A stretch of 22,894 bases of DNA, taken from positions 1 to 22,894 of the forward strand of contig JBBPSI010000330.1 in assembly GCA_038093515.1 (NCBI GenBank), read 5' to 3'. Made by a program: the position numbers and the translations under genes. The notes below the pieces were generated by a model. It saw only the letters and a list, made by a program, of their open reading frames with translations, had not been told where the DNA came from and made no database searches. Positions 8,731 to 19,100 of this stretch are shown piece by piece (the stretch's first letter is position 1; each line of letters starts with the position of its first letter). The stretch is from Butyriboletus loyo. Its lineage: Eukaryota; Basidiomycota; Agaricomycetes; Boletales; Boletaceae.

Positions 8731-8768
8731 AGGGGTTTTGGAAGTAGTGGAGTCAGAGTCTCCACCAT

Positions 8769-8781
8769 GGGAAGGGGGTAA
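8769..8781 (+). promoter_or_regulatory. Polypurine tract of the gypsy element
   Basis: GGGAAGGGGGTAA immediately precedes the TGTTACAG start of the LTR, as expected for the plus-strand primer site. Confidence 0.8.
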
Positions 8782-9215
8782 TGTTACAGTAGTGGACTAC
8801 TCTTTTTCTCCTTTACCTTTTGGACTACCATTTTCTCCTAGACTTCATCCAGTCTTCTTTGAACAGCTCAACCTTCCACTTAGTCATCACTTCTCATGCT
8901 AGGATGATATTTCTTTCATACTCCAGAACATTCTAGAGTATTCCATCCTCATTTGTCTTCTTGACTTGTCTTGACTAGTGACGACTCACACAACCCGATC
9001 AGGTCATGGTCTGTGCGCAGACCTCTGTAGTATATAAACCTAGCCACCACCACCAGTGTACTTTATCTAGTTCTATGCAGTCTTCTGCTAGCAATTAGTT
9101 TCACTCCAGACTCTTAGTGTGCACACTAAGACATAGTCTGAGCATTGTCTCATATGAGTTGCATGGCTACTTCAGAGTGCCACCTGAGTTCTAGTTGTTA
9201 GCGCCCAGCATAACA
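8782..9215 (+). repeat. 3' LTR of the gypsy element
   Basis: The 434-bp segment starts TGTTACAG and ends CAGCATAACA, with TGTTA/TAACA terminal inverted repeats, directly after the polypurine tract. A TATA box, TATATAAACC, is at 9031-9040. Only one LTR is present, so the ends are inferred from the termini and the PPT rather than from an LTR pair. The five bases after it are GTGAT; the matching left flank is lost. Confidence 0.82.
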
Positions 9216-9239
9216 GTGATAAAGCACAAGTCCTTGCTC

Positions 9240-10136
9240 ACAAAAAGCACTTTATGAAGACTTGGGAAAGTTGAGACCTTGGAGAAGCAAAAGAGTATTT
9301 AGGCATGTGGATTACCAGGAATCACAAAAATTGTATTCTGAGGCTAGATCAGTGCAATTATGCACAGAAGGTCATAAAACAATTTAAGCTTGAAAATGCA
9401 AAACCCACACACACACCTCTTCCATCTGGTTATAACCCTTCACCATCAACCACTGAAGCATCACCATCTTTGTGTTCACAATATCAGTCCATCATTAGAT
9501 CTCTTCTCTTTATTATGCTTGGATTTAGACCTGATATCACTCATGCTGTCATTAAAATGTCACAATTTTCTTCCAATCCATCAGAAGAGCATTTGCAAAG
9601 AGTGCTCTATATAGTCCACTATCTGGTGCGAACACCAGACCTTTGCATAATGTATTCTGGACACAGCCAGTCTGGTCTGAGAGCCAATTCTGGCTTTATA
9701 GCTTATAGTGACACTGACTGGGCAGGCAATATTGAGACCCATCATTCTACAACAGGTTATTGTATATTTCTAGCATCTGGCATAGTATCATGGTTATCCA
9801 GATGACAATGCAAGATCACTCATTCTTCAACTGAAGCAGAATATATGGGCATGACTGAGACTGCTAAACAGCTCTCTTGGGTGTGCTCCTTGTTCTTTGA
9901 GTTGGTATACAGACTTGGTCCTTTACCCCTTCTAGTTAATAATCAAGGAGCTATATTTCTAGCTTCTAATCCTGTCATTGAAGGACACAGCAAGCATATT
10001 GCAATTCCATTTCATTACATTTAGGAATACATTAAGGATAAGGAGATTACTCTCTTTTATATGTACTCCTACTCAACAACAAACAGCAGATATCTTTACA
10101 AAGAATCTGACATAGCAGAGGTTTGAAGAAGTTTAG
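9240..10136 (+). pseudogene. Old Ty1/copia pol fragment: RT 3' end and RNase H
   Basis: The reading shows DLGEAKEYLGMWITRN, LDQCNYAQKVIKQFKLENAK and PLPSGYNPSPS, then LGFRPDITHAVIKMSQFSSNP, all conserved copia RT connection segments. RNase H follows with AYSDTDWAGN, STTGYCIFLASGIVSWLSR, HSSTEAEYMGMTETAKQ and LLVNNQGAIFLASNP. It is cut by TGA near 9274, TGA at 9803-9805, TAG at 10022-10024, a frameshift near 10060 and TAG near 10111. It is a different and much older family than the copia at 1-4813. Upstream pol and gag are replaced by the gypsy LTR, suggesting that the gypsy element inserted here. Confidence 0.88.
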
Positions 10137-10182
10137 CCCATGCTCTCTCTTTTTCCTTTTTCTTTTATAAACAAGTAATGCT

Positions 10183-10196
10183 AAAGCAAGGAGGAG
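10183..10196 (+). promoter_or_regulatory. Polypurine tract of the old copia element
   Basis: AAAGCAAGGAGGAG directly precedes a TGTTGAAATGG LTR start, at the usual distance after the pol stop. Confidence 0.7.
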
Positions 10197-10533
10197 TGTT
10201 GAAATGGTAGTGTTCTACTTTTGTATTTCACTTACAGCCACTACATTTCCAGATTGGTCTTTATGACATCATAGTCTAGACTCAGTCACACTTGTCACAT
10301 TACAAATACAGTAGCTCTCTTTATGCTATTGGACAATATACTTAGTCTTATCTCTTATCTCTAACACATTGTCATGTGATTCATACTATATCTTATATAG
10401 GTACTATACAGTACACAAGTATAAACACTTCTGTATTTTATATAAGATGGTCCTTATGACCTGTCTTGTTTCCTTAGATCTTTAAGTTCTTTTATCACTA
10501 CTGATATCTCTAAGTTGAGCTTTGCTCCTTATA
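10197..10533 (+). repeat. First part of the old copia 3' LTR, split by a Tc1 insertion
   Basis: The LTR starts TGTTGAAATGGTAGTG after the polypurine tract and has TATATAGG near 10395 as a possible TATA box. The Tc1 element interrupts it at a TA (10532-10533). The remainder should resume at 12020; its end is not recognisable with certainty but may lie within about 300 bp. Confidence 0.6.
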
Positions 10534-10725
10534 TAGTGGGCAACATTTTGATTGTTAAGCTAATAACTTAAGAGCCACTGAAGGCAAACCTCCTAAACCT
10601 ATCCATAGCAAAATGCCATAATCAAGGGCTTTCCAAAAATATATACATTGCTTATGTAATTCATTCTATATCAGGAGATATTCAGCAATCAAGCAAGGGT
10701 ACTCACTGCAACAGTTTTGTTGCTG
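10534..10725 (+). repeat. Left terminal inverted repeat of the Tc1 element
   Basis: It is complementary to 11805-12019 along almost its whole length, for example GATTGTTAAGCTAATAAC and AATATATACATTGCTTATG. Its inner boundary carries TGCAACAGTTTTGTTGCTGA. Its outer boundary has lost the matching motif through the 24-bp deletion. Confidence 0.88.
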
Positions 10726-10853
10726 ACCCTATAAAATGTTAGAATCATATGTTGTGGCCAAGTATTACACAATCAATGGGTCATGTGATGCATAAGAAGT
10801 TCAACATTGTGCAAACACACCAAAACACCATCGCTTTTTCCATTACTTCCATC

Positions 10854-11869
10854 ATGAAATCCCTTTCTATTGAACAAACCAACCAAATCATCTCCTGCCT
10901 GGAAATGGTCAATTACTCACCAGATCTCACATTCTACTGGTCTCAACCACTCTACCATTAGTAGACTCTGCTCCAAACACTGTCCAGACCTATTCAAGCC
11001 TCTGGTGGTCACCCATCCCTCATAACTCCCACTGACATGTGCCATGCTATTTGTCTTATTGGTACTGGGAAGGCTGAAAATGCTGTTCAGGTTACCAAAA
11101 CTCTTCAGAACATCAAGAACCATTCCATCTCCCCCAAAACCATTCGTCATCACCTCAGGAAGGCTGGTATGAAGGCTGTGGTGAAGAAGAAACACCCCCT
11201 TCTCTCTGTGTCATGGGAGGGCAAGAATGGACTTTGCTTTAAGCCATCAGGATTGGACTGTGGAGGACTGGAAGCATGTCATATGGTCAGATGAGACCAA
11301 AATCAATTGCACTGGGTCAGATGGAAGGAAATGGGTGTGGAAAAAGGCAGGAGAGGGCCTAAGTGATAGGCTGGTGGAAGGTACAGTAAAGTTTGGAGGA
11401 GGATCAGTGATGATATGGGGTTGTATGACCTAGGAAGAAGTTGGAATGGCTTGCAAGATTGATGGTAAGATGGATGCTAATCTTTATGTGCAGATCATGG
11501 ATTCAGCATTATGGAAAAACTCCAGAGGATATTATCTTTCAGCTGGAGAGCCAAGGAGTGGTTTTCTGACAATGAATTTGAGGTTATGATGTGGCCTGCT
11601 CAGAACACCTATGGTTTCTTCTCAAAAGAAGGCTAGCAGAGTATCCTGAGTCACCTAAGGGGGTTTTGCAGTTATGGAAGCATGTACAGGCAGAGTGGGA
11701 TAGGATTGGGACTGCACAGTGTCAGGAGTTGATTGAGAGTATGCCTAGAAGGATTCAGGAGGTGATTAAAGCAAAAGGAGGATATACTTCAGATATCCTT
11801 GATATCAGTAACAAAACTGTCGCAATGAGTACCCTTGCTTTATTGGTGAATATTTCTGATATAGAATGA
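10854..11869 (+). pseudogene. Tc1/mariner transposase, frameshifted and partly deleted
   Basis: The start MKSLSIEQTNQIISCLEM is followed after a frameshift by a helix-turn-helix segment, STGLNHSTISRLCSKH. Then come TGKAENAVQVTKTLQN, SPKTIRHHLRKAGMKAVVKK, HQDWTVEDWKHVIWSDETKI (first catalytic Asp), GSDGRKWVWKKAGE and GTVKFGGGSVMIWGCM. The second catalytic Asp region (normally near QDNDPKH) is scrambled around 11520. The third (SPDLNPIEHLW) is lost by a short deletion at about 11595-11610, leaving EHLWFLLKRRLAEYP. The C-terminal part ends IQEVIKAKGGYTSD, and the frame runs into the right repeat. Such transposases cut at the inverted repeats and insert at TA; this one cannot be active. Confidence 0.88.
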
Positions 11870-12019
11870 ATTACATAAGCAATGTATATATTTATGGAAA
11901 GCCCTTGATTATGGCCTTCTGCTATGAGTAGGTTTAGGAGGTTTGCCTTTAGTGGCTCTTGAGTTATTAGCTTAACAATCAAAATGTTGCCAACATTGCA
12001 ACAGTTTTGTTGCTCACTG
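11805..12019 (-). repeat. Right terminal inverted repeat of the Tc1 element
   Basis: This 215-bp repeat is the more complete of the pair. The outer end is GCAACAGTTTTGTTGCTCACTG next to TA; the inner end is CAGTAACAAAACTGTCGCAATG, an inverted relative of the outer end. Confidence 0.88.
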
Positions 12020-13484
12020 TACATACTGTAACTCTCATACTCTTGAAGTATTCCCTGTTTGCAATACACAGATAGGTTTACCCTTACACACTTCATTGCC
12101 CTCAGTATGCCTGCTCAGATATTATTATTCTGAAAGAATGTTCATTTGCCAGATACACCTCTTGTGATTCAACTCACCATCTGGAAGCAGTTCAGAAGCA
12201 TTGTTCATGACATGCTGTCAATCCCTTCTACTCAATGATTCTGTATTATACTGTATTCACTTCCATCTTGAATATTATACCTCTTATTGCACATATTATC
12301 AATTCAAGTGAGACTTGATAAGATAAGATTTACTCTATGGCAGCATACCATGGCAGCATGAGCAAGGATCAAACTCTCAGATGACAGCTCCTTAACTGCA
12401 TGGACAGGACTATGCTGACCACCTGAATGGAATAGTGTGTGTTAGCAACATTTAGTAAATACCTTCCTGATATTTGATTAACATACTCCATGACAGCAGT
12501 GCAATGTATTGTTACAGCCGTCTGCTGAACGTTGAAGCACAAGCTCCTTTGATTTGTCAGCTGGGCCTCTGCTGGAGCATTTGTGCATATCTTGCTGGCA
12601 TTCAGGCTAAGATATTGCACAGAGGCTCACTCCTCAACCTACTGCACACAGTGTAACAGTAGTTTTAAGCATGTCACACCAATGTGTATGTAGTATCCAA
12701 TACTTATGTTGAGAAAGTTACATGTGGTGTGGTGGCTGTGCCCCACCGGGACTGAGCCAAGTCCATGTGAGTGCTGCACGTGACTTGGGATTCCTCACCT
12801 TCTGCATTCAGACAGGTGATCTGTTCTCATGCAGTTCCAGCCTATGAGACATGGCATGGCCCTATGGACTGCCACAATATTCAATGAGCACTGCCCTGCA
12901 GGGGCCCTCGGAGCATGATGAGATGGCTGCAAGAGCATGGGTGATGAATTACAACAGCAGGAACCTATGTACTGATGACAACTAGCATGGTACTATAAGC
13001 AGGGCCTATACCATGGCAGTGTGATAACTATGAGAACACAGGCACTAACAATGATGATGACTGGCAATGCAGAGTGAACTGGACTGTGTGAGGCAGTGGC
13101 ACAAGAGTGAGTATGAATATGAGGGAGGGTGGTAGATTGTTTGATTAGGGGCCCTTGAAGGGGGCATGGGCTTTCATGAATATGTTCGGAAGTAGCAGCA
13201 GTAGGCAGGTGGGACTTAGCATACAATATGATGGTGGGTTTCTCAAACAGATGTGACAGACAGTATGAGGCGACAGGGATTTGGAGTGTGAGTGAGTGGG
13301 AGGCCTAGATGGTCTTCTAGTATGAGGTGGTTGCAGTGCAGGTCATGGACTCTGCTCCCACCAAGGCGGTCAGCAGGTTTGTGTTTAACCCAGCATCAAG
13401 CTGTTGGTGACCTCAGAGGGGCCATGTCACTCTCTCCCCTCACTCCCAGCAAGTGGCATTGATGGCATGAAGAAGGGCAGTGTG
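12020..13484. other. Unrecognised sequence, no supported gene
   Basis: The first roughly 300 bp are AT-rich and probably hold the rest of the interrupted old copia LTR. From about 12350 to 13484 I see no protein family, splice-consistent ORF, tRNA or tandem repeat. The few ORFs are under 85 codons and low in recognisable motifs. It is bounded on the right by the copia LTR at 13485. Confidence 0.5.
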
Positions 13485-13698
13485 TGTTAGAGTTGCTTAT
13501 TTCGCACTCTGCAGATTATGGACTGTCTACTTAGTCATCATGTTGTGTCTTGTTGTTGTAGCGCTTCAGATGTAGCTTGGAGCTCACTGTCTTAGTTCCT
13601 CAGTTTCTGACAGTGAGCTCCAGGTATGTGAAGTTAGTTCTACTTGGATATATAGTTTCTGACAGTGAGCTCCAGCTGAGAGATTCCAGCTGTTAACA
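13485..13698 (+). repeat. 5' LTR of a second, plus-strand copia copy
   Basis: TGTTAGAGTTGC ... GCTGTTAACA, 214 bp, is homologous to the LTRs of the 1-4813 element but about 20 bp shorter in its first part. It has the same 13-base direct and inverted repeats (GGAGCTCACTGTC type). Perfect TGTTA/TAACA ends are kept. Confidence 0.92.
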
Positions 13699-13717
13699 GG
13701 TTATGAGCCCTGCACTC
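13699..13717 (+). promoter_or_regulatory. Primer binding site, half initiator-tRNA(Met) type
   Basis: GGTTATGAGCCCTGCACTC begins at the base after the LTR. It differs from the first copy's site only by A for G within GCGCTC. Confidence 0.8.
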
Positions 13718-13828
13718 TAGTCACATCACAATTGTTTGCGCTACATCGCCGAAAATACTTCAAAGTCTGCCTCGGTGCATCGAAACCACATGTCATCGCT
13801 GCCACCCACTCCTATTCCATCCGAAACC

Positions 13829-14733
13829 ATGTGTGACCACCAACAACACTCGCATCGCATCCAACACCTCACTGGCCCCAACTATGTCACCTGGAGTGAG
13901 GAGATGAAGGCACTGTTCCGCTCCAAGGGACTGTGGAGACTCGTAGATGGAAAAGAGGTTTGCCCTTCCACTTCTGGAGCAGACCAGACAGCCTGGGACA
14001 TCAAGCAGGACAGGGCAGCTGGCGAGTTGATGCTGAATATTGTGCCAGACCAACGAGTTCACATCCGAGCGGACCAGGACGACCCCACTGCAGCCTGGGC
14101 AGCGCTTAAGAAGGTGTTTCTCCAGCAGAAGGCCAGCAGTCGATTTGTTGCCTACAACGAGTTCTTCAGCATCTGGAAATGCGTCAAGGAGTCACTGCCT
14201 GGGCTTGCAGCACAAGTTGAGGAGTCTATGCTCTGAATCCAGGATCTGCACGGGTCTAGCTTTGACATGAAGACTCTGGATGCCGAGTTGACATGCATGG
14301 CGATGATTCGGGTACTTGGGCCCGATTACAGCCATTTCGTCTCATCTTTGGCCCTCCTCACTGACCTGGACAAAGACAAGGTCAAGGCCGCATTCCACAC
14401 CGAAGAAATCAATTGTCGCCCTTGCTCAGATGCCCCTGCAGCTCCCATTGACTCCGCACTCGCCACATCCTCATCCACCTGCGCTTGCCCATGAAATACC
14501 CCATGTTCATTCTGTGACAAGCCAGGCCACTGCCAATGCAAGTGCTATTTGCTCCAACAAGCGAAAAAGTACTACAAGACGAACCACCACAAGGACAGGA
14601 AGGGTGAACAGTCTGCTTCGGTTGCCTCGGGAACTCAGGAGGTCGTCGAACGAGCTGGAAATGCAAGTTTGCGCTCTACAGATCACTCTGATCCATTTTC
14701 GCCACTCCAACTCAATGCTGACCATGATTGGAA
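13829..14733 (+). pseudogene. Copia gag, second copy, two stops and truncated before the protease site
   Basis: It is collinear with the gag at 3162-4448 and highly similar to it; it starts MCDHQQHSHRIQHL. An earlier in-frame ATG at 13736 exists, but homology supports 13829. TGA at 14234-14236 and 14492-14494 replace CGA codons kept in the first copy. The zinc knuckle CSFCDKPGHCQCKC is intact. The sequence stops at ADHDWN, just before the DSG of the protease, where an inverted LTR begins at 14734. Confidence 0.92.
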
Positions 14734-14947
14734 TGTTAACAGCTGGAATATCACAGCTGGAGCTCACTGTCAGAAACTATATATTCAATTAGAACTAACT
14801 TCACATACCTGGAGCTCACTGTCAGAAACTGGGAGAAAAAGACAGTGAGCTCTGAGCTACATGCGAAGTGCTACAACAACAAGACACAACATGATGACTA
14901 AGTAGACAGTCCATAATCTGCAGAGTGCGAAATAAGCAACTCTAACA
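14734..14947 (-). repeat. Inverted copia LTR joined to gag
   Basis: The 214-bp LTR reads TGTTAGAGTTGC ... GTTAACA on the minus strand. It is the same length as the LTR at 13485 and identical to it over about the first 75 bases, with roughly a dozen differences later. Its outer (U5) end abuts the gag fragment and its U3 end abuts an inverted pol scrap. Confidence 0.92.
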
Positions 14948-15019
14948 AAAGCAATGATGGGCTGTCGCTTGGACATCCAGGAGACGATACCAGTGCCAAT
15001 CTTGACAACATATCCAATA
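14948..15019 (-). pseudogene. Scrap of copia RNase H coding sequence
   Basis: The minus strand encodes YVVKIGTGIVSWMSKRQPI, matching the RNase H of the first copy (plus coordinates about 612-682). It is fused directly to the LTR start, so the last roughly 385 bp of pol and the polypurine tract are missing. The other side breaks off into GC-rich repeat sequence at about 15019. Confidence 0.88.
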
Positions 15020-15310
15020 AAGTGAATGGAGGAGGGCAGGGGAAAGTGAGAGTAGGCGACACTTTTTTCGGGTGTGTCGGGTGTTTCGAGTACCTTGTGG
15101 CTGCGCGCATATGCGGGGGAAAGTGTGAGTAGGCGGCGCGTCTTTCGGGTGTTTCGGGTACCTTTCGGCTGCGCGCGTACTTCGAGTATTTCGAGTATTT
15201 CGAGTATTTCGAGTATTTCGAGTATTTCGCTTCTTCCACGTTTTCGCCCTTTTATGGGTATCGTTCCCATGTGGCTCGCCTGAGCACGATGCCCCATGCG
15301 CCATAACGCG
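15020..15310. repeat. GC-rich repeat block with 9-bp microsatellite, left copy
   Basis: It contains two diverged copies of a GTAGGCGRC...CGGGTGTTTCGRGTACC...GGCTGCGCGC unit about 80 bp apart. A (TATTTCGAG)n run of about five and a half copies follows near 15178-15230, and then TTCCACGTTTTCGCCCTTTT and ATCGTTCCCATGTGGCTCG. The same block in the same orientation is at 22235-22420. ORFs read through it only yield repeat peptides. Confidence 0.85.
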
Positions 15311-16141
15311 CGCGCTTATGTAATCACTCCCGACGCAGCCTGCTCACCTACCATCACCCGACTCACCTACCACAACACATTCTTCTTCTTTCTCTTGGGA
15401 TTTTCTGGTGGTTTGACTATCACAGATAACACAACAGATCTTTACAACTGTATGTAAGTCCCTGGCAGCTCCTGATGGCTGTCTGGCTCATCATCAGATA
15501 AGAGATCAGATAAGAGTTTTCTGTTGACTGAAGGGTTAGTCCTTGGATTAGGCAGTTGACCTTGGCTTTATCATACAGTGCTTGAGAGTTAAAACCAATT
15601 GTTGGGTAGAAGTGCTTGGATATTGTCTTTTGGCTGGAATTGCAGTGGTCAATTCTCTGTTCAAAGCTGTCCTTTGATCAAGTCTCTACTACCTAGCTTC
15701 ACAGATTCAACTCTGTGTGTCCGCTGGTTGCCAAGGCCTTTTCAGGCTGAGACCTCTGATAGCACAACAGATCAGAGACGCTGTTGGTGATTAGGGAGAT
15801 CTGACAGGTGTTCTATCTGTCATTTCTTCTCACTCTGTCTCAGGCTTCTTGCCTTTAGCTCTGTCATACACCTGGCTTGGTTACCTTGAGTAGCTCTTGG
15901 CACTGAGTAAGGCAAAGTGATTCTGTGCATCCTTGGCTTCCTTGCACCTCAAGCCTTGCCTACTCCTTCTTTTCCTTGGGTTCTTTCTGCCTTTAGCTTG
16001 GCCTACTTCTGGATTCTGGATTTCAGCTTGGTCTATTCAGAATTCTCTTTGTCTCAGAATGTAAGTATTTTCAATTTGTGGTTGGTATTGCATTTCTGAT
16101 ATATAGAGATATTTAGGTCTTCTCCTCCTACCTCTCCTCAG
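15311..16141 (+). other. Probable Helitron 5' region and leader
   Basis: The composition changes from CpG-rich repeat to T- and CT-rich sequence near 15330. No protein family is recognised. A 12-bp direct duplication, ATCAGATAAGAG, is at 15492-15515. GTAAGT at 16061 and a strong polypyrimidine-CAG acceptor ending at 16141 suggest an 81-bp intron. A short ORF, 15917-16060, would join the main frame in phase, but its hydrophobic peptide is not typical, so it may be untranslated leader. The Helitron's TC 5' end was not fixed; an A-TC step at 15323-15325 is one candidate. Confidence 0.4.
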
Positions 16142-19100
16142 CGTGCCCAGAATGCTTCTCGCCAAGCTGAACGAGCTCAACGCCAGCTTGGCTCTCCTCC
16201 CTCCCGTCGCCATCCACGTTCTTCTGTTCAGGCTGCTATGCCTGCTGCTTTGATTGTGGGTTACTTTCTGTTCTGGGTTGGGTATAAAATGCTAAGATAT
16301 GAATTTCAGAATCACCCTCCTGTGCCAATTCATCAATACCCTGGCATGCCACGTCATTTGATTGAACATCATGAGATGCAACGTATGCACCGGATGCAGC
16401 ATTCTCCTCCTCCAGTCAATATCCCATCCTCACCACCACCTCAGCCACTACCTCCTATTCCTCAGCCATTCCAGATCTATCAGCCACCACATCACTCCAT
16501 GGGCTATCAACCATTTCCTCAGCCTCCACCTCCACCTCCACCTCAGCATTTTCCTCAAATGGGTGCCAGAGTGGATTATAGTGCTCGCTTGCTAGAAGGA
16601 TTTAATCATGCTCATGAAGGAAGACGAAACCGAAGACACAATCGTTCCTCTGCCCAGCCCCCTGCTGCTGCCCAAGCTGGTCCTTCATACCCTCCTCCAC
16701 AAAATTTACAAAGTCACCAACATGTCATTGATTTTAATCAGGAGAGGCAGTGGCAAGCTCAGCAAGCTCAGGCTCACTTTCATTTGATGAGGGTACAACA
16801 ACAAGAACAGGAACGTCTCCATGCAGTGCAGTTGCAACATGAACACTTGCAAAGACAAGAAGCTGAACATCAAAGGCTTCTTGAACAGCAGCAACAGGCT
16901 TTGTACCATCAGGAGGCAGACCATTTCAGGCTTTTTGAAGAACAGCAACAAGCTTTGCGCTATCAGGAGGCAGATCATTTCAGGCTCTTTGAACAGCAGC
17001 AACAGGCTTTGCGTCATCAGGAGGCAGACCGTTTCAGGCTCTTTGAAGAACAGCAACAAGCTTTGCGTCAGCAGGAGGTAGAGAACCAAAGGCTTTTTGA
17101 AATGCAGCAACAGGCTTTGCATCAACAGAGAGCTGAGCAATTAAGGCTTCAACAAGTCCAGAGGCAGATATTACAACAGCAGGAGCTGGAACATCAAAGA
17201 CATCTTGAACAACAACAGCAAGCAGTATATCATCAGCAGCTGGAACATCAGAGACATCTAGAAGAGCAACAGCATGCACTACGCCAGCAGGAGGAGGAAC
17301 ATCAGCTTCAGGAGCAGAATGCAATACAGCAGGTACAACAACTCTCCCAAGCTTTGCTTTCAGAAGCACTCCATGAATATAGCCAACGCTCAGCAGAACA
17401 ATATGAGCAAGATCAGCAAAGGCAACAATCCCATAATGATCCTGATCCTGGCCCTCCTCCTCCTTCTCCCATACCAGGTCCTGCTCCAAGATTTCCACAT
17501 CCACCTCCCAGCCCAGATCCAGATCCAAGCCCACCTCCTTCCCCATCTGCCAGACCATCAAGATCCAGAAGTCCATCACCAAGACCTGCTCCAAGGCTCC
17601 CTCCAAATCCACCTCCCAATCCCAATCCTGATCCATCTGATTCCAGCTCAAGTGACTCTGAAGATTCCATCCATCCTCAGCCTCCACACCATATTCCACC
17701 TGGTGGCCAGATATATGCTGAGCCTGTCCTACCCCACTCCCTTGGACCAATGGACATTCAGTGTCCCAATTGCCATGCTCTGCATTTCATCTCAGAAAAG
17801 CTGGCCAACTCTGGTGTTCGTAATCCTCGCTTTGGAACATGCTGTCTCCAGGGTCAAGTCAACCTTCCTCCCATACAACAATGGCCACATGCCCTACAGA
17901 ATCTGTTTGATGATCCCCAAGACCATAGGCAGTTCAGAAAGAAAATTCGTCAATACAACAATGCCCTGGCATTTACTTCTGTGGGTGCTGACATGGACAA
18001 CCAAACTGTTCAAGGCTCTGGGCCAAATGCTTTTCGTATCCATGGTACACTTCACCATCTCATGGGTGCCCTCATGCCACCAGATGGACTGCAGCCTTCC
18101 TATGCTCAGCTCTACATCTATGACCCACAGGAGGCAACTGATAGACGAGTTCAACGCAACCCTCAACTGGATGGTGCCATCTTGCTGGATCTGCATACCA
18201 CCCTAAGGGAAATTCATCCATATGCTCCTCTCTACAAGCAGGCATATGAAATCATGCAGGTCAGTAGCAATTGATCTCTCTCTTTCCAACAAACATACTT
18301 ATAATATAAAATAGGCCAAGCCTGCAGAGGAGCATACTGATGTTCGCATGAGGCTTTGCTTGCAACAGGCAGCTGATGCCAGGAGATACAACCTGCCTAC
18401 TGTGGAAGAGATAGCTGCCATAATTCCTGGAGATGGTTCAGAGAATGTCAGAGTACAGCGTGACATCATTCTACGCCTTCAAGGTGGTGGTCTACGTCGC
18501 ATCAGCAACCTCCATCCCTCCTACCTTCCTCTCCACTATGTCCTTCTCTTTCCACATGGAGAAGAGGGCTGGCATCTCAATATTCCACTTCAGCTAAACA
18601 ATGGTCATCCACATCGCTCCAAGAAGGTCACCCAGCTGCTTTGGTATGCCTACAGGTTGCATATTCGACCACCAGCATTTGAGCCACCCAATCTCTTCAA
18701 AGGGGCAAGACTGTTCCAGCAGTTGGTCTGTGATGCTTGGGCTTCCATTGATCAGTGCAATCTTACCTGGGCTGCCAACAATCAGACAAAGCTTAGAGCT
18801 GATCTGTATCAAGGCTTGAGGGATCGTATGGGTCAAGATGCTGGTCAAGACATGGCCCAAGTTGGTCGTGTCATTCTTCCTTCCACTCACAAGGGTGGGC
18901 CTCGCCACATGCAGCAGCTGCTTCAAGACTCCTTGGCCATCTGTAGAGAATACAGAAAGCCTGACCTTTTCCTCACCATGACTGCCAATGGGAGCTGGCC
19001 AGAGATTACTCAAAATCTGCTTCCAGGTATGTGTCTCATTAGATTTGATTATTTACAAGTCTGACCATCCTGTAGGTCAATCTACTGTGGATAGGCCTGA

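Larger units (their letters stand above)
6629..9215 (+). mobile_element. 5'-truncated Ty3/gypsy chromovirus with 3' LTR
   Basis: The fragment starts within the integrase core. It continues through the GPY/F module and chromodomain (to 7492), an additional broken ORF (7499-8730), a polypurine tract (8769-8781) and one LTR (8782-9215). The 5' LTR, gag, protease, RT and RNase H are absent from the window. Several frameshifts and stops show it is dead. Confidence 0.88.
10534..12019 (+). mobile_element. Tc1/mariner element with ~200-bp terminal inverted repeats, inactive
   Basis: Inverted repeats span 10534-10725 and 11805-12019, flanked by TA at 10532-10533 and 12020-12021, the target duplicated by this superfamily. 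The right terminus (read inward) is CAGTGAGCAACAAAACTG; the left begins TAGTGGGCAACATTTTG and lacks about 24 bp found at the right end. A broken DDE transposase lies between. It is inserted in the old copia LTR. Confidence 0.88.

Noticed and set aside
9305..10136. Treating the 9305 ORF as an intact copia protein
   Set aside because: RNase H continues beyond its TGA in the same frame, with further stops and a frameshift, so it is a pseudogene fragment.
12369..13226. Small ORFs in the unassigned stretch
   Set aside because: They are under 85 codons, with no recognisable motif, codon pattern or splice support.
15178..15230. Possible CRISPR-like or regularly spaced repeat
   Set aside because: The repeats are contiguous 9-mers without spacers, and the host is eukaryotic.
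14857..15304. Minus-strand ORFs with repeated EILEILE or NTRNTR peptides
   Set aside because: They are produced by the 9-bp microsatellite, which is open in all frames; no start context or family supports a gene.
16706..17140. Antisense Leu-rich ORF under the RepHel repeats
   Set aside because: It is the complement of Gln-rich (CAG/CAA) codons and merely mirrors the 54-bp repeats.
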